Shown here: in pieces, positions 25,901-33,968 of the stretch
Numbering within the stretch: position 1 is the first letter of the stretch
Layout: each line of letters starts with the position of its first letter
Assembly (NCBI GenBank): GCA_048499455.1
Contig: JASNZV010000025.1
Span: forward strand, 1-64,000
Direction: 5' to 3'
DNA: 64,000 bases
From: CFX5 sp023384495
GTDB taxonomy: Bacteria > Chloroflexota > Anaerolineae > Caldilineales > Caldilineaceae
Made by a program: the position numbers and the translations under genes
The notes under the pieces: generated by a model
The model's input: the letters and a program-made list of their open reading frames with translations, nothing else
Database searches by the model: none
What the model was told of the DNA's origin: nothing

Positions 25901-28900
25901 ACCCGTTGGGCGGTCGGGCGTTGGCCGCCGCTGACCCAGCGTTGGAACTCACTGTAATTGGTGCGTCCCTCGCTGTCTTGCACGGTGGCCGAGATGCGAT
26001 ATTGGCCGCCCATGTCGGTGGTAAACGTGCAGCTCACCGGCGCCGCCGCCGAGTCGACCGTGCATTCCTGCGGGGTGGTCTCCACCTCTTGCCAGCGCCC
26101 CTGTTCATAGGCCCAATCGAGCCGGGCGGCGCGCACAGTGACCGGAAGACCGGCAATTGCGTTGCCGTCGAGGTCGGTAACGATCACGTCGATCTCCAGC
26201 GGCTGGCCGGCCTGCACAAAGTAGCGCGCGCTGCGCAACCCCACATAGCGTTCTGCCGGGTGGACGAGCAGGCTGGTGGCAGCCGCCCAGGTCTGGCGGT
26301 TAACATCCATCACCGCGCCTTCGGCCAACACGCTATAGGGGCGTTGGGCGTCGGCAGCGGCAATGGGGGGGTCGAACCCAATTCGCAGATAGTGATTGCC
26401 GGTTGCGTCGGTCTTGCCGCTGTAGCGGGCGGTGGCGCCGACGCCGGGTTCGCCCGGCCCCCGGCTGTAAACGAGTTCGCTGGTGGCCATATAGCCAAAG
26501 TCGCGCCACCACGGCGTCCACTTGCCAAAGGTAAAGTCGGGCCAGTTGGGCGGCGCGTAGCTGCTGGGAGACGCCGTCACCGTCCAGTTGGTGTCGGCAT
26601 TGGGCAGCGGCCCACCGGCAAAGTATTGCGCGCTCACGGCCACCACGGCAGAGTCGCCGATAAAGAAGGGACCCTTCTCTTCGTTGCGCGCCGTGACGGC
26701 AAACTCAGGCCGGCGGAACTCCTGGATCTGGAAGCCATAGTAGGCGTCGGGCGACTCGTAGTCACCGGCGCCGCGCGCACTGAGATAGATGTTTGCGTAA
26801 CCGAGGTTGACATTTTCGGGCAGCGTCACGGCAAAGTCAAAGCCGCCCAGGTCGTTGACATCGACCGCGCCTTGAGCGATCTGATTGCCCTGCGCGTCGT
26901 TGACCGTGTATTGGATCGCCGAGATCGCGCTGCCCACCAGCGCAAGGTCGCCATCGGCGCGATCTTCGAAGCGGCGCAGCCACCCCTTGACATGCACCTC
27001 TTCGCCGGGGCGATACATCTGACGGTCGTCGAAGATGTACCAGCGCAGTTGGTCGCGCGTACGCTGTTGGCGCCAGCCGCTCTCTTCGCCACCATAATAA
27101 TAGAATTGGTTGCTGGGCAGCAGCGCCACGTCATCGCCCAAACGGCCCAGGAGCGCCGCCGAACCGCGAGTGCTGAGTTCGAAACGGGCTGTGCCGTCTT
27201 CGCCCGCGCCCGCGGTCAGATTCGGGCCAAGCAGGGTGAGCGACACATCGGCCAGAGGCGCGCCATCGGTGAGGGCGGTGGCCCAGGCGTGGAGCTGTGT
27301 GCGGTCGACGATAGCGTCGAGCCCGATCTGGGTCCCCTGCACCCAGGCGAAGACGCGGTTGTAATCTCGGGTGTTGAGCAGCGACGAGAGCAGACCCTGC
27401 GGAAAATCGACCCAGACAATCACATGGCCGAGGCCGTCGGGCATGTAGCGGCTGAGGTCGATGTTGGTTTCGACCAGCGTATCATCCACTGCCTCGATGC
27501 GCAACACGTCGGACATGACTTCGCGGCCCGGCGGGGCGCTAGGGCTCTGCTTATAGGCTTCCTCGTTCTGCCACTTGAGATAGGTGAGCCAATCGTCGGG
27601 CGTCACCTGATAGATGCGCACACGCACCCGGTCATAGTTGACCGAATAGAGGGTAAAGACGGGCTTGGACGCCGATGGGTCCAGCGTGACAAAGTTGCGA
27701 TTGGGGCCGGCCAGGTAGCGCCGTGCGGGGCCGGTAGTAAAGGTGCGCGTCTCATCGGCGCCCAGGGTTTGCCCAAAGAGGTCCTCGATCGCGCCGCTCA
27801 CGGTGACGGTGTAGGTTGTGCGGCCCTGGGTGGCGCCGTTGATCTCCAGCGTGTTGCCATAGACCTGCACGCGCATACCGGGAATTTCCGGCTCCACCGT
27901 TACCCAGGCGGGGTCAAACGCGCTCGAATTGAGTGGGTTGTTGAAGCGAATATAGAAGGGACTCATGGGCGGGCATTCGCTGCCCCACGAGCAGGCCGCC
28001 TCAATGATGCGCAGCGGCGCAAAAGTGGTAAAGCTGTAGCTCTGCGCCGATTCGGTGGTCAGCGGCCCTTCGGCGGAAGGCGCGCCCGGCCCCACATTGA
28101 CCACAACGGTGGTGTCGTGGGGGAAGGGCTCCTCGGCGCGGAAGGCCAGCCAGCGATCCTCGCGGCTGTTCTTAATCAGATTCTGCACCTGACGGCTGGC
28201 GGCCAACTCCTCTTGGTTGGCCAGGCGCACCGGATAGGTATTGCCGCCAGCAGTCACCGTGATCGTCTCGAGCATCGCGTCGGGCTGGATCGCCTGGTCG
28301 AAGCGGATGAAGAGCAGCGGGTCGGTGGGGTGCGGGCCGCCGCTAGGGTAGGTGTATTCCAGCGCGGGCGGCGGCGTGGTGAAGCTCCAACTCACTGTTT
28401 CGGTCAGTTCGCCGCCGGTGGCCGAGGTTGTCCCCGCCGGGATCTCCACCGTGTAGCGCGTGGCTTTGGGGAAGCGGTCGATGTCCAGTTCGTCGGATTG
28501 GTATTCGAACGAAAGCGTCCGTGTGCCCAGCCACTTCCAGACGCCGGGCAGCTCGGGCGTGATGCGAACCGGAACATCCTCGGCGCGCAGCTGTTCGAGC
28601 GTCGCCAGAGGAACCATGGGCTGGTTGAAGGTGACATTGAGGAAAGGCGCAATCGTGATCTCGCCCTCCGGCGCAAAACGGAGCACTTCGAGCGGACCGG
28701 CGACCACTTCTTCGGGCGCAGGGGCCGCCTCGGCGGGCGGGAAGCTCTCTTCGACGGTGACGCCGGGGCGGGGGGCCGGCAGGCTCTCCACCGGCAGGCG
28801 GAACTCCTGCACGTCGGTCTCTTCGGCCACGAGTGGGGGAAGCCGATCGAGGAGCGCCTGCGTCTCTTCTGCTGAAAGTGGCTCCGCCGGCGCGGGTGGA

Positions 28901-29142
28901 ATCAGCTCTGGCGCGGTCGGTTGCTGGCTACCTTCACTGAGGGTCAGTTGAAGCCCACCGCTGGCGCCATCGGGGGGCAGCGGTTGAGCAGGTTGAGCAG
29001 CATTGCGGCGCAGCATTTTTGCCTCCACAGGCCCAGGCTGATGGCCCGGCCAGACCAACGGCAGCAACAGGGAAACAACGAGCATGAGCACAACGATGGT
29101 GTAGCGTTGACTTGGCGAACGTCGCCAGCGGTTGGGGTCCAT
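22933..29142 (-). CDS. Alpha-2-macroglobulin family protein
   Basis: 2069 residues, longer than the 1500-1650 of typical bacterial members. An N-terminal anchor (TIVVLMLVVSLLLPLVW, no lipobox cysteine) precedes several MG-type beta domains, a bait-like region with ALFAPAVRTDSNGQARVEYK and an alpha-helical toroid. The thioester motif CxEQ is present as ECSEQ, cysteine near residue 1568, followed by NDNGGWPVWERG and later a receptor-binding-like C-terminal domain. Such proteins trap attacking proteases at the cell surface. The usual partner pbpC is not adjacent. The Ala/Pro/Glu-rich stretch at about residues 50-125 is a spacer. Divergence from E. coli-type members is considerable, but the thioester makes the family assignment firm. 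Confidence 0.93.
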   Translation of the reverse strand: MDPNRWRRSPSQRYTIVVLMLVVSLLLPLVWPGHQPGPVEAKMLRRNAAQPAQPLPPDGASGGLQLTLSEGSQQPTAPELIPPAPAEPLSAEETQALLDRLPPLVAEETDVQEFRLPVESLPAPRPGVTVEESFPPAEAAPAPEEVVAGPLEVLRFAPEGEITIAPFLNVTFNQPMVPLATLEQLRAEDVPVRITPELPGVWKWLGTRTLSFEYQSDELDIDRFPKATRYTVEIPAGTTSATGGELTETVSWSFTTPPPALEYTYPSGGPHPTDPLLFIRFDQAIQPDAMLETITVTAGGNTYPVRLANQEELAASRQVQNLIKNSREDRWLAFRAEEPFPHDTTVVVNVGPGAPSAEGPLTTESAQSYSFTTFAPLRIIEAACSWGSECPPMSPFYIRFNNPLNSSAFDPAWVTVEPEIPGMRVQVYGNTLEINGATQGRTTYTVTVSGAIEDLFGQTLGADETRTFTTGPARRYLAGPNRNFVTLDPSASKPVFTLYSVNYDRVRVRIYQVTPDDWLTYLKWQNEEAYKQSPSAPPGREVMSDVLRIEAVDDTLVETNIDLSRYMPDGLGHVIVWVDFPQGLLSSLLNTRDYNRVFAWVQGTQIGLDAIVDRTQLHAWATALTDGAPLADVSLTLLGPNLTAGAGEDGTARFELSTRGSAALLGRLGDDVALLPSNQFYYYGGEESGWRQQRTRDQLRWYIFDDRQMYRPGEEVHVKGWLRRFEDRADGDLALVGSAISAIQYTVNDAQGNQIAQGAVDVNDLGGFDFAVTLPENVNLGYANIYLSARGAGDYESPDAYYGFQIQEFRRPEFAVTARNEEKGPFFIGDSAVVAVSAQYFAGGPLPNADTNWTVTASPSSYAPPNWPDFTFGKWTPWWRDFGYMATSELVYSRGPGEPGVGATARYSGKTDATGNHYLRIGFDPPIAAADAQRPYSVLAEGAVMDVNRQTWAAATSLLVHPAERYVGLRSARYFVQAGQPLEIDVIVTDLDGNAIAGLPVTVRAARLDWAYEQGRWQEVETTPQECTVDSAAAPVSCTFTTDMGGQYRISATVQDSEGRTNYSEFQRWVSGGQRPTAQRVEQEEVTLIPDKDSYQPGDVAQILVQPPFAGADGVVEGMATISRGDILVTQRFTIDDGTYTLQVPIEDAYIPNITVQVDLNGAAARTDAQGEPLADAPLRPAFATGRIDLPIPPLSRTLNVEMAPDAAALSPGAETGIDLVVTDAAGAPVENAELAVVVVDEAILALTNYSLADPVATFYNNRYSNVSAAYGRSSIVLATPEMLADGMGDVVMESARSLSADTAVVGAGAPMPTAMPAATEAMAFEEAEQPGQPGAPITIRTDFNPLALFAPAVRTDSNGQARVEYKLPDNLTRYRVMVVVVADGKFFGSSEANVTARLPLMVRPAAPRFLNFGDRFELPVVLQNQTDEPMDVEVAIRATNLQSPGAEPVDEAAQMEAGQRVTIPANDRVEVRFPAETANAGAVRAQIAAAAGDAADAAEIALPVYTPATTEAFAVYGVVDEGAIEQPLATPQDVYPQFGGLEVSTSSTALQALTDALIYLTAYPFECSEQLASRILGVAALRDVLTAFKAAQLPSPEAIEAAMARDIARLAALQNDNGGWPVWERGNDSLPYYSIHVAHALQRAKDKGYDVPAETLSRAVEHLRRIESYYPSYYHESVRRTLSAYALYVRKLMGDVDTPKARALLAELPLEEHSLETVAWLWQVLSDDPASTAEVEAIRRHVNNRAVETAGAANFITSYGEQSYLLLHSNRRTDGLMLDALINNQPESDLIPKVVAGLLAHARTPHNRGRWNNTQENAFILLALDRYFNTFEAETPDFVARVWLGDAYVAEHVYEGRTTETRQTLVPMGYLVSEGQESTPDLQSLILEKDGVGRLYYRLGLRYAPTDLDLPPEEMGFVVQRRYEPVDSPDDVVLDENGVWRIKAGARVRVRVNLVADSRRYHVALVDPLPAGFEIINPALSPSERLPADPNARPSGGWWWWRNWYEHQNLRDARAEAFATLLWEGVYEYTYVARATTPGEFVAPPAKAEEMYSPEVFGRSGVDRVVIE

Positions 29143-29326
29143 AGGAGCTTTTCCTCCATCTGAGCGTGTGGTGGCAGGTCAGAGCCGCAGAGAAACCGAT
29201 TCGACCCCTTTGAGACGGCAGGATGGCGCACTTTGTTCCACGGCGTCGAGCTCGCCACCGCAGGGCGACAATTGCATGTCGAACCGGCGCGAGGCCCACG
29301 GGTTATGGCCGCATGCATCTGTGCTC

Positions 29327-29947
29327 TCAGCGAAACAGGCTGAGGATCATGTGCAGCGACCCCGCGCCCAATAGGATCAGGATTGTGTATTTGATGCTTT
29401 TGCCAATCGCCACCGAAACGAGAAAGGCAAAGACATTCATACGGAGGATGCCCGCCACAATGCCGGCAAAGTCAAAGATGGGCAGGGGGAGCGCGGCCAG
29501 CAGCCCAAGCAACGGCGCGCCATATTTGTCGGTGAGGTTGTGCAGATAGTCAAAACGTTGGCGCTGTTTCTCTGGAATAAAGGCGCTGCCCGTTGCGCCG
29601 GCAATGTAGCCGGTGAGTTCACCAATCGCGCTGCCGACGCCCGCCACCACGCCGAGGAGCACCGGGTCGAGCGCGCGGCCCATGGCGATGATGATGGCAA
29701 GGCCAGGCGCGGGCAGCACGATGGTGGCGCTGGCAATCAGGCTGATAAAGAACGCCCCCACATAGCCCCACCGCCCCATCCCCGAAACCAATTCCGGGTT
29801 GAGCGCGATCCAGATGCTGGCCACCGTGATGGCGAGAATGAGGGCGGCGCCGATCCAGCGAGCGCCCGCCTCAGTGCGCCACCACGGCTTTGCATGTTGG
29901 GGCTTAATATTTGGGCCTGTGATCTGATTCGGTATTTCTGTGGACAT
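29327..29947 (-). CDS. VTT/DedA-family membrane protein
   Basis: 206 residues with five or six hydrophobic segments. The segment YVGAFFISLIASATIVLPAPGL followed by GSAIGELTGYIAG and FDFAGIVAGILRMNVFAFLV fits the VTT (DedA/SNARE-associated) family, which includes lipid scramblase-like transporters of undecaprenyl phosphate and other lipids. The specific lipid cannot be inferred. No clear ribosome binding site precedes the ATG at 29947. It follows the cyclophilin gene in the same direction with a repeat-rich 150-base gap. Confidence 0.82.
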   Translation of the reverse strand: MSTEIPNQITGPNIKPQHAKPWWRTEAGARWIGAALILAITVASIWIALNPELVSGMGRWGYVGAFFISLIASATIVLPAPGLAIIIAMGRALDPVLLGVVAGVGSAIGELTGYIAGATGSAFIPEKQRQRFDYLHNLTDKYGAPLLGLLAALPLPIFDFAGIVAGILRMNVFAFLVSVAIGKSIKYTILILLGAGSLHMILSLFR

Positions 29948-29956
29948 ATTTCATTG

Positions 29957-30033
29957 TTGTACACAGATTTCACGGGTAAACACGGATGTACCTTGGATAG
30001 TATCCGCGTTCATCTGCGCAATCCGTGTACGAG
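29957..30033. repeat. CACGGATG-type imperfect palindrome
   Basis: Left arm 29957-29992 (GTACACAGATTTCACGGG and on) and right arm 30000-30033 are inverted with several mismatches. It shares CACGGATGTA and ATCCGCG words with the palindrome at 1108-1176, so the two are relatives. Confidence 0.7.
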
Positions 30034-30063
30034 TTCTAGAAATAAAGTGGTCAAACGACTAGT

Positions 30064-30093
30064 GCGTCCAACGTGATACATCACGTTGGACGC
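30064..30093. repeat. Perfect 14-bp palindrome after the cyclophilin gene
   Basis: GCGTCCAACGTGAT (30064-30077) and ATCACGTTGGACGC (30080-30093) pair perfectly around two bases, directly beyond the cyclophilin stop. No T-run follows, so it may stabilise the transcript end. A related CGTCCAACGT word lies at 21544. Confidence 0.65.
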
Positions 30094-30098
30094 GGCAT

Positions 30099-31433
30099 CT
30101 ATTCCCCTTCGGCAATCGTCACCGATTCGATTGTATCATCGGTGGTCAGTTCGGCCAGCACGTCGAGCCCCTCGACGATCTTGCCAAAGAAGCTGAACTG
30201 TTCATTCGCCGGCTGGGGCGGCACAATGCGGGCAATCAGCAACTGGCTGCTGCTGGCGACCAACTGGCCTGTGGGAAGTTGGAACGGCACATAGGAAAGT
30301 GAGCCGACCGCCAGTTCGCCGGGCAGGTTGACCTCAGCGTCGAGTTGGTAGCCGGCATCGTGTTCCGGGTGGTTGTCGGGCGAACCAAAGATGAGCGCAT
30401 TTTCGGGCGCATTAGCGTTGATGGGCAGCCCGTCGAAGAAGCCCAGGTTGGCTAGCACCACAAAGTTGTTTACCGCCAGCGGCGCCACATCGGCATAGAG
30501 TTCCACCACCATGTCGCCTTTGGCCGTGGCGATGGTGGCCGTGTATTGGGTGGCCGGGTCGATGACCAGTTCGGGCGCAGTGTTGAAGTAGCCATAGCGC
30601 TCGGCCGGCGCCACATTCGCCAGCGGGCGGGCGCCGGCGTCGGCGCTGCTGGGGGCAAAGGGGGTGGGGGTGGGCGTCGGCGGCAGCGGTGTGGGCAACT
30701 GGCTCACCTCCGCCTCCTCGATGAGCACCGTATGGAGCAGGTCGCCCTCAAAATCGGGCGCCTGATTGGGGTCGCGCCGGGTGATGAGGTCGAGCACCTC
30801 GTCCCCTTCCACCACCTCGCCAAAGATCGTGTGGCGGCCTGTCAGCCAGTCGGTGGGCACAAAGGTGATAAAGAATTGGCTGCCATTGGTGGCGGGGCCG
30901 CTGTTGGCCATTGCCAGCAGACCGGGGCGGTCAAATGTCAAGCTAACGTCGAACTCGTCTTCAAAGCGATAGCCGGGGCCCCCTGCGCCGGTGCCGGTGG
31001 GGTCGCCACCCTGGAGCATGAACTCCTCGAGGACGCGGTGAAAGGTGGTGTCATTGTAGAAGCCTTCGCGGGCGAGGAAGACGAAATTGTTGACCGTCAC
31101 CGGCGCGCGATCGGCAAAGAGCTGAACCTTGATGTCCCCTTTTTCCGTTTTGAACGTCGCATAGTAATACTTGCTGGGGTCAATCGTCATCGGCGGGGGT
31201 GCGCTGTACATATCGGCGCGGGCGAGCGGCTCTAGCTCACTGGCCCCCCCGGTGGACACTTCGGCGGGCGCCGGCTCGCTGGCGGGCGCAGGCGTGGCCG
31301 TGGCGTCGCTCTCCGCGGCCGCCGCGGGGGGATCACCGCCCGCCGGCGCGCTGGTAGGGATTGCACAGGCGGCCATTGTAAACAGCGCCAGGCTCAACGC
31401 CGCCACTGAGAAATAGATGCGGATGGAATTCAA
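30099..31433 (-). CDS. Lipoprotein with two cyclophilin (peptidyl-prolyl isomerase) domains
   Basis: 444 residues. A lipoprotein signal with lipobox MAAC lies near residue 20, followed by an Ala/Pro/Thr-rich spacer of about 70 residues. The first cyclophilin domain is canonical: TFHRVLEEFMLQGGDPTG, NGSQFFITFVPT, LTGRHTIFGEVVEG. The second is divergent: it keeps GDMVVELYADVAPLAVNNFVVLA and FFGKIVEGLDVL but lacks the FHR and QFFI catalytic words, so it is probably structural. It should catalyse proline isomerisation in exported proteins. The start is TTG at 31433, chosen because AAGGAG stands 6 bases before it and it gives a clean signal peptide; the frame is open to 31544. Confidence 0.9.
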   Translation of the reverse strand: MNSIRIYFSVAALSLALFTMAACAIPTSAPAGGDPPAAAAESDATATPAPASEPAPAEVSTGGASELEPLARADMYSAPPPMTIDPSKYYYATFKTEKGDIKVQLFADRAPVTVNNFVFLAREGFYNDTTFHRVLEEFMLQGGDPTGTGAGGPGYRFEDEFDVSLTFDRPGLLAMANSGPATNGSQFFITFVPTDWLTGRHTIFGEVVEGDEVLDLITRRDPNQAPDFEGDLLHTVLIEEAEVSQLPTPLPPTPTPTPFAPSSADAGARPLANVAPAERYGYFNTAPELVIDPATQYTATIATAKGDMVVELYADVAPLAVNNFVVLANLGFFDGLPINANAPENALIFGSPDNHPEHDAGYQLDAEVNLPGELAVGSLSYVPFQLPTGQLVASSSQLLIARIVPPQPANEQFSFFGKIVEGLDVLAELTTDDTIESVTIAEGE

Positions 31434-31519
31434 GGTCTGCTCCTTATGTTCGGTATCGCAGTATTGGGTATCGTGACAATCGTGCATTGGGGTCAGAACG
31501 CCTGCCACTATCCCCTGAT

Positions 31520-32491
31520 TCAAAGCTGGCATAACCACATACATAGCGAGGCAACCTGGTTGTCATCGGTCAGATTGGCGGCATTTTCGAGCCCACCGTT
31601 GTTAAGTTGCTCCCAGATTTCGTTCGCCATGTCTTTTTCGATGGCGGCGCCCACAAAAAACAAATGTGGTGTCTTGGACTCTTCAGTAAACGAGCGCTGA
31701 ATCCGATTTAGGGCAGATTGAGCTGTCTTCCAGTGTTCATCGGCGCCAGCGGGATCGATGCCCCCTTTAAGTTCACCAAGCGCAATATACAGATCGGTCA
31801 TTCGATAGGTAGCCCTTGCAACGCGATTTGTCGTAACATCAGCAGGGCGACAGTTCAATAGACAAAGATCAACGTTCTTGTTCACGGCAGGGACCTTGAT
31901 ATTGTATACAAGTGTTCTAGCGTCATTTTGAAATTGCCAACTCAAGCCTTTGATGCGCAACTCAATGTCCGCGTCATTTTCAGGCTTGCCAAGCCAACGC
32001 CCACTTGCCGAATCGAGATATTCATATTCATGTCCCAGAATTGCCAGGGCCGAAATGATAGCGCGTGTCATTTTGCGCTGTGCAAGCGCCCCGGCAATAT
32101 TGCGCATCGCGCCACCAAGCGTATCCCCACGGGTCAGCAAAAACCGATAGACCAATTCGTCAAGCCACTGCTCGCCCTGCGGCTCTAAAAAATCTTGAAT
32201 AAGCGCGGAGATCGCCACCTTTCGGTCTGCGACTTCAAGATACGCTGTCGCCTTGTCTGAAACACCCGCCGCCACCAATAAAGCAGGCTCGATTTCGTGG
32301 AGCGTCAATAGTTCTCTGGGCGATTTCACGGTCGCTGCCGCACTTCTTAGTGCACGGGCTTGCTGAACAAAGGGGGTGGCTTGCCGATTTTTCTCTAGGG
32401 CCAAAGAAATAAATCCAGCGCGCTTGGCTTCATAGGTTGTGAGCAAGTCATCAGCCGATTGCAGGTGTCGAAGGAATGGCCGAGTCGCCAT
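31520..32491 (-). CDS. AvaI/BsoBI-family type II restriction endonuclease
   Basis: 323 residues, the same length as BsoBI as I remember it. Blocks such as DDLLTTYEAKRAGFISLALE, MRNIAGALAQ, LGELKGGIDPAGADEHWKTA and GAAIEKDMANEIW closely match BsoBI. The catalytic set is present: Asp208, Glu240 and Lys242 (ExK), and His253. By family the predicted site is CYCGRG, cut after the first C. Its ATG overlaps the methyltransferase stop as TAATG, so translation is coupled and methyltransferase is made first. The region looks more AT-rich than its neighbours, consistent with horizontal acquisition. No C-protein or Vsr gene is present. Confidence 0.93.
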   Translation of the reverse strand: MATRPFLRHLQSADDLLTTYEAKRAGFISLALEKNRQATPFVQQARALRSAAATVKSPRELLTLHEIEPALLVAAGVSDKATAYLEVADRKVAISALIQDFLEPQGEQWLDELVYRFLLTRGDTLGGAMRNIAGALAQRKMTRAIISALAILGHEYEYLDSASGRWLGKPENDADIELRIKGLSWQFQNDARTLVYNIKVPAVNKNVDLCLLNCRPADVTTNRVARATYRMTDLYIALGELKGGIDPAGADEHWKTAQSALNRIQRSFTEESKTPHLFFVGAAIEKDMANEIWEQLNNGGLENAANLTDDNQVASLCMWLCQL

Positions 32492-33924
32492 TATTGCTTT
32501 CTCCAAATGTATACGCATTTGCGAAGCGGTTCACGGCCATGTTCACCCATCTGTTGGCTGCTGTTCCCTTTACCATTGGGCAATACAAGTATGCACTCAA
32601 TTGAGAAACCGAGTTCTTCGGCAATCTTTGAAAGAATCAGGTCGACAGAAATGGTTGCCCCAGCATATCGGACATTGTCATTTACCATGAATAGGGGAGC
32701 ATCAGGTTTCATCACACGAGCACATTCTGCGATGACACAGGCCATCTCGTAAAAGTAGCCGCGCACCATACGGGGGATCCCGTTGTTATTCAGCATGCCT
32801 TGCGTCTTCAACTGTTCCAAATAGGAGAGAATTGTCTGCAAGAGATCTTGTTGATCTGTCACTTCAATGGCCCGCGCCCAGTTGGGGTTCATGGAGAGCA
32901 AATCTTTTGCTCGATTCTCTACAGTGCAGCTTACCATCTGTTGACGTAGCGCCGCCAATCCATGCTCATCAACACCGAGAAGCGCAAGCTCTAAAGCATA
33001 TGTCCGTGTGTAATCATAGCGATTGCAATACGGGGGAGAAGTCATTATCGCTGTATATTGGTTGGCCTCAAGTTGGGGGAGAATATCTAAACATGAGCCG
33101 TGGAAGGTTCGCACTTGCCCCAAATTGACTTGGGTCGGGAATAGCTCAATTTGTCTACCACCAGAGAGTATATCATCGAGTATTTCTTTCAACTTGGTGA
33201 TAATAGCCTCTTCAAACTCATATATGATACCCTTATCAAAAGGCTTGCTGGCAGGGGTTCTGCCTGAGCGGTAATCCCAGCGCAAGTATTGACCATCTTT
33301 ACGAGTATAGCTCACCGATTCTAGGATGCAGAGCAGCGCAAAGCGCAGAATGGCCTCGACCGATCTAGGCTCAGCTTTGGACGTGGCTAAAAAGGCTTCG
33401 ATTTGGCTTTTTGTCTTGTTTGAATAAGCGCCGCGTGTGATACGCAGCTCTGGCAGACGATTGGATGACAAAGAGGTCTTCCACGGGTGATGACAACACC
33501 AATAGTCCAGTCTTGCTATCTCTTCATCTGACAGCCCAGCCTGGACAAGACAGCGTGAATTGATGATCTCAACGCCAATGGGCAACAATTCAATTCCATC
33601 AGCATCCAACCCCAGTGCGCTTGCCGCAAATTGGGCGGTGCCGCTGCCGGCAAAAGGGTCAAGAATTTTACCCCCTGTAACGCCATATTGTGCAAACAAA
33701 TATTCGACCAGTGCAGCTGAAAACGCTTCTTTGTACTTATACCAACGATATAAAGGACGGCTCTTGTTGGCTTGAAAACTTACAAGGGATCGACTAAGCG
33801 CATTTGCAACGGTTAATTTATTGCGAAAGTGTAGCTCAAGTTCGTGATCCAATGTCTCTATACTGTCAAGGCTCACATGATGAAGGTTTGACTGAGTGCT
33901 TTCAATTAGTTGACTCATGACCAT
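32491..33924 (-). CDS. DNA amino-methyltransferase of the AvaI/BsoBI-type system
   Basis: 477 residues. S-adenosylmethionine motif I is LDPFAGSGTAQFAA (residues about 88-101); catalytic motif IV is TSPPYCNRYDYTRTYALEL (about 294). TSPPY is typical of exocyclic amino methylation. Because the predicted site CYCGRG has no invariant adenine, methylation must be at cytosine, which makes this an N4-cytosine enzyme by inference. ATG codons at 33924 and 33918 are both possible; neither has a good ribosome binding site. It protects the genome from the coupled downstream nuclease. It follows the WecA-like gene by 44 bases and may share its transcript. Confidence 0.92.
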   Translation of the reverse strand: MVMSQLIESTQSNLHHVSLDSIETLDHELELHFRNKLTVANALSRSLVSFQANKSRPLYRWYKYKEAFSAALVEYLFAQYGVTGGKILDPFAGSGTAQFAASALGLDADGIELLPIGVEIINSRCLVQAGLSDEEIARLDYWCCHHPWKTSLSSNRLPELRITRGAYSNKTKSQIEAFLATSKAEPRSVEAILRFALLCILESVSYTRKDGQYLRWDYRSGRTPASKPFDKGIIYEFEEAIITKLKEILDDILSGGRQIELFPTQVNLGQVRTFHGSCLDILPQLEANQYTAIMTSPPYCNRYDYTRTYALELALLGVDEHGLAALRQQMVSCTVENRAKDLLSMNPNWARAIEVTDQQDLLQTILSYLEQLKTQGMLNNNGIPRMVRGYFYEMACVIAECARVMKPDAPLFMVNDNVRYAGATISVDLILSKIAEELGFSIECILVLPNGKGNSSQQMGEHGREPLRKCVYIWRKQ

Positions 33925-33968
33925 TAGCCGTGTATTCCTTCAGTGCGTTACCAGTCTATTGCCTACAA

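Noticed and set aside
25633..28875. A 1080-codon plus-strand open frame
   Set aside because: It lies wholly opposite the alpha-2-macroglobulin gene, its translation is rich in His, Arg and Gly without recognisable motifs, and high GC content explains long antisense frames.
29148..29326. A small gene between the alpha-2-macroglobulin and the VTT protein genes
   Set aside because: Short frames there lack ribosome binding sites and recognisable sequence; I see only intergenic DNA.
31434..31544. An N-terminal extension of the cyclophilin lipoprotein
   Set aside because: It would bury the signal peptide and overlap the nuclease gene; the TTG at 31433 has an AAGGAG site at the right distance.
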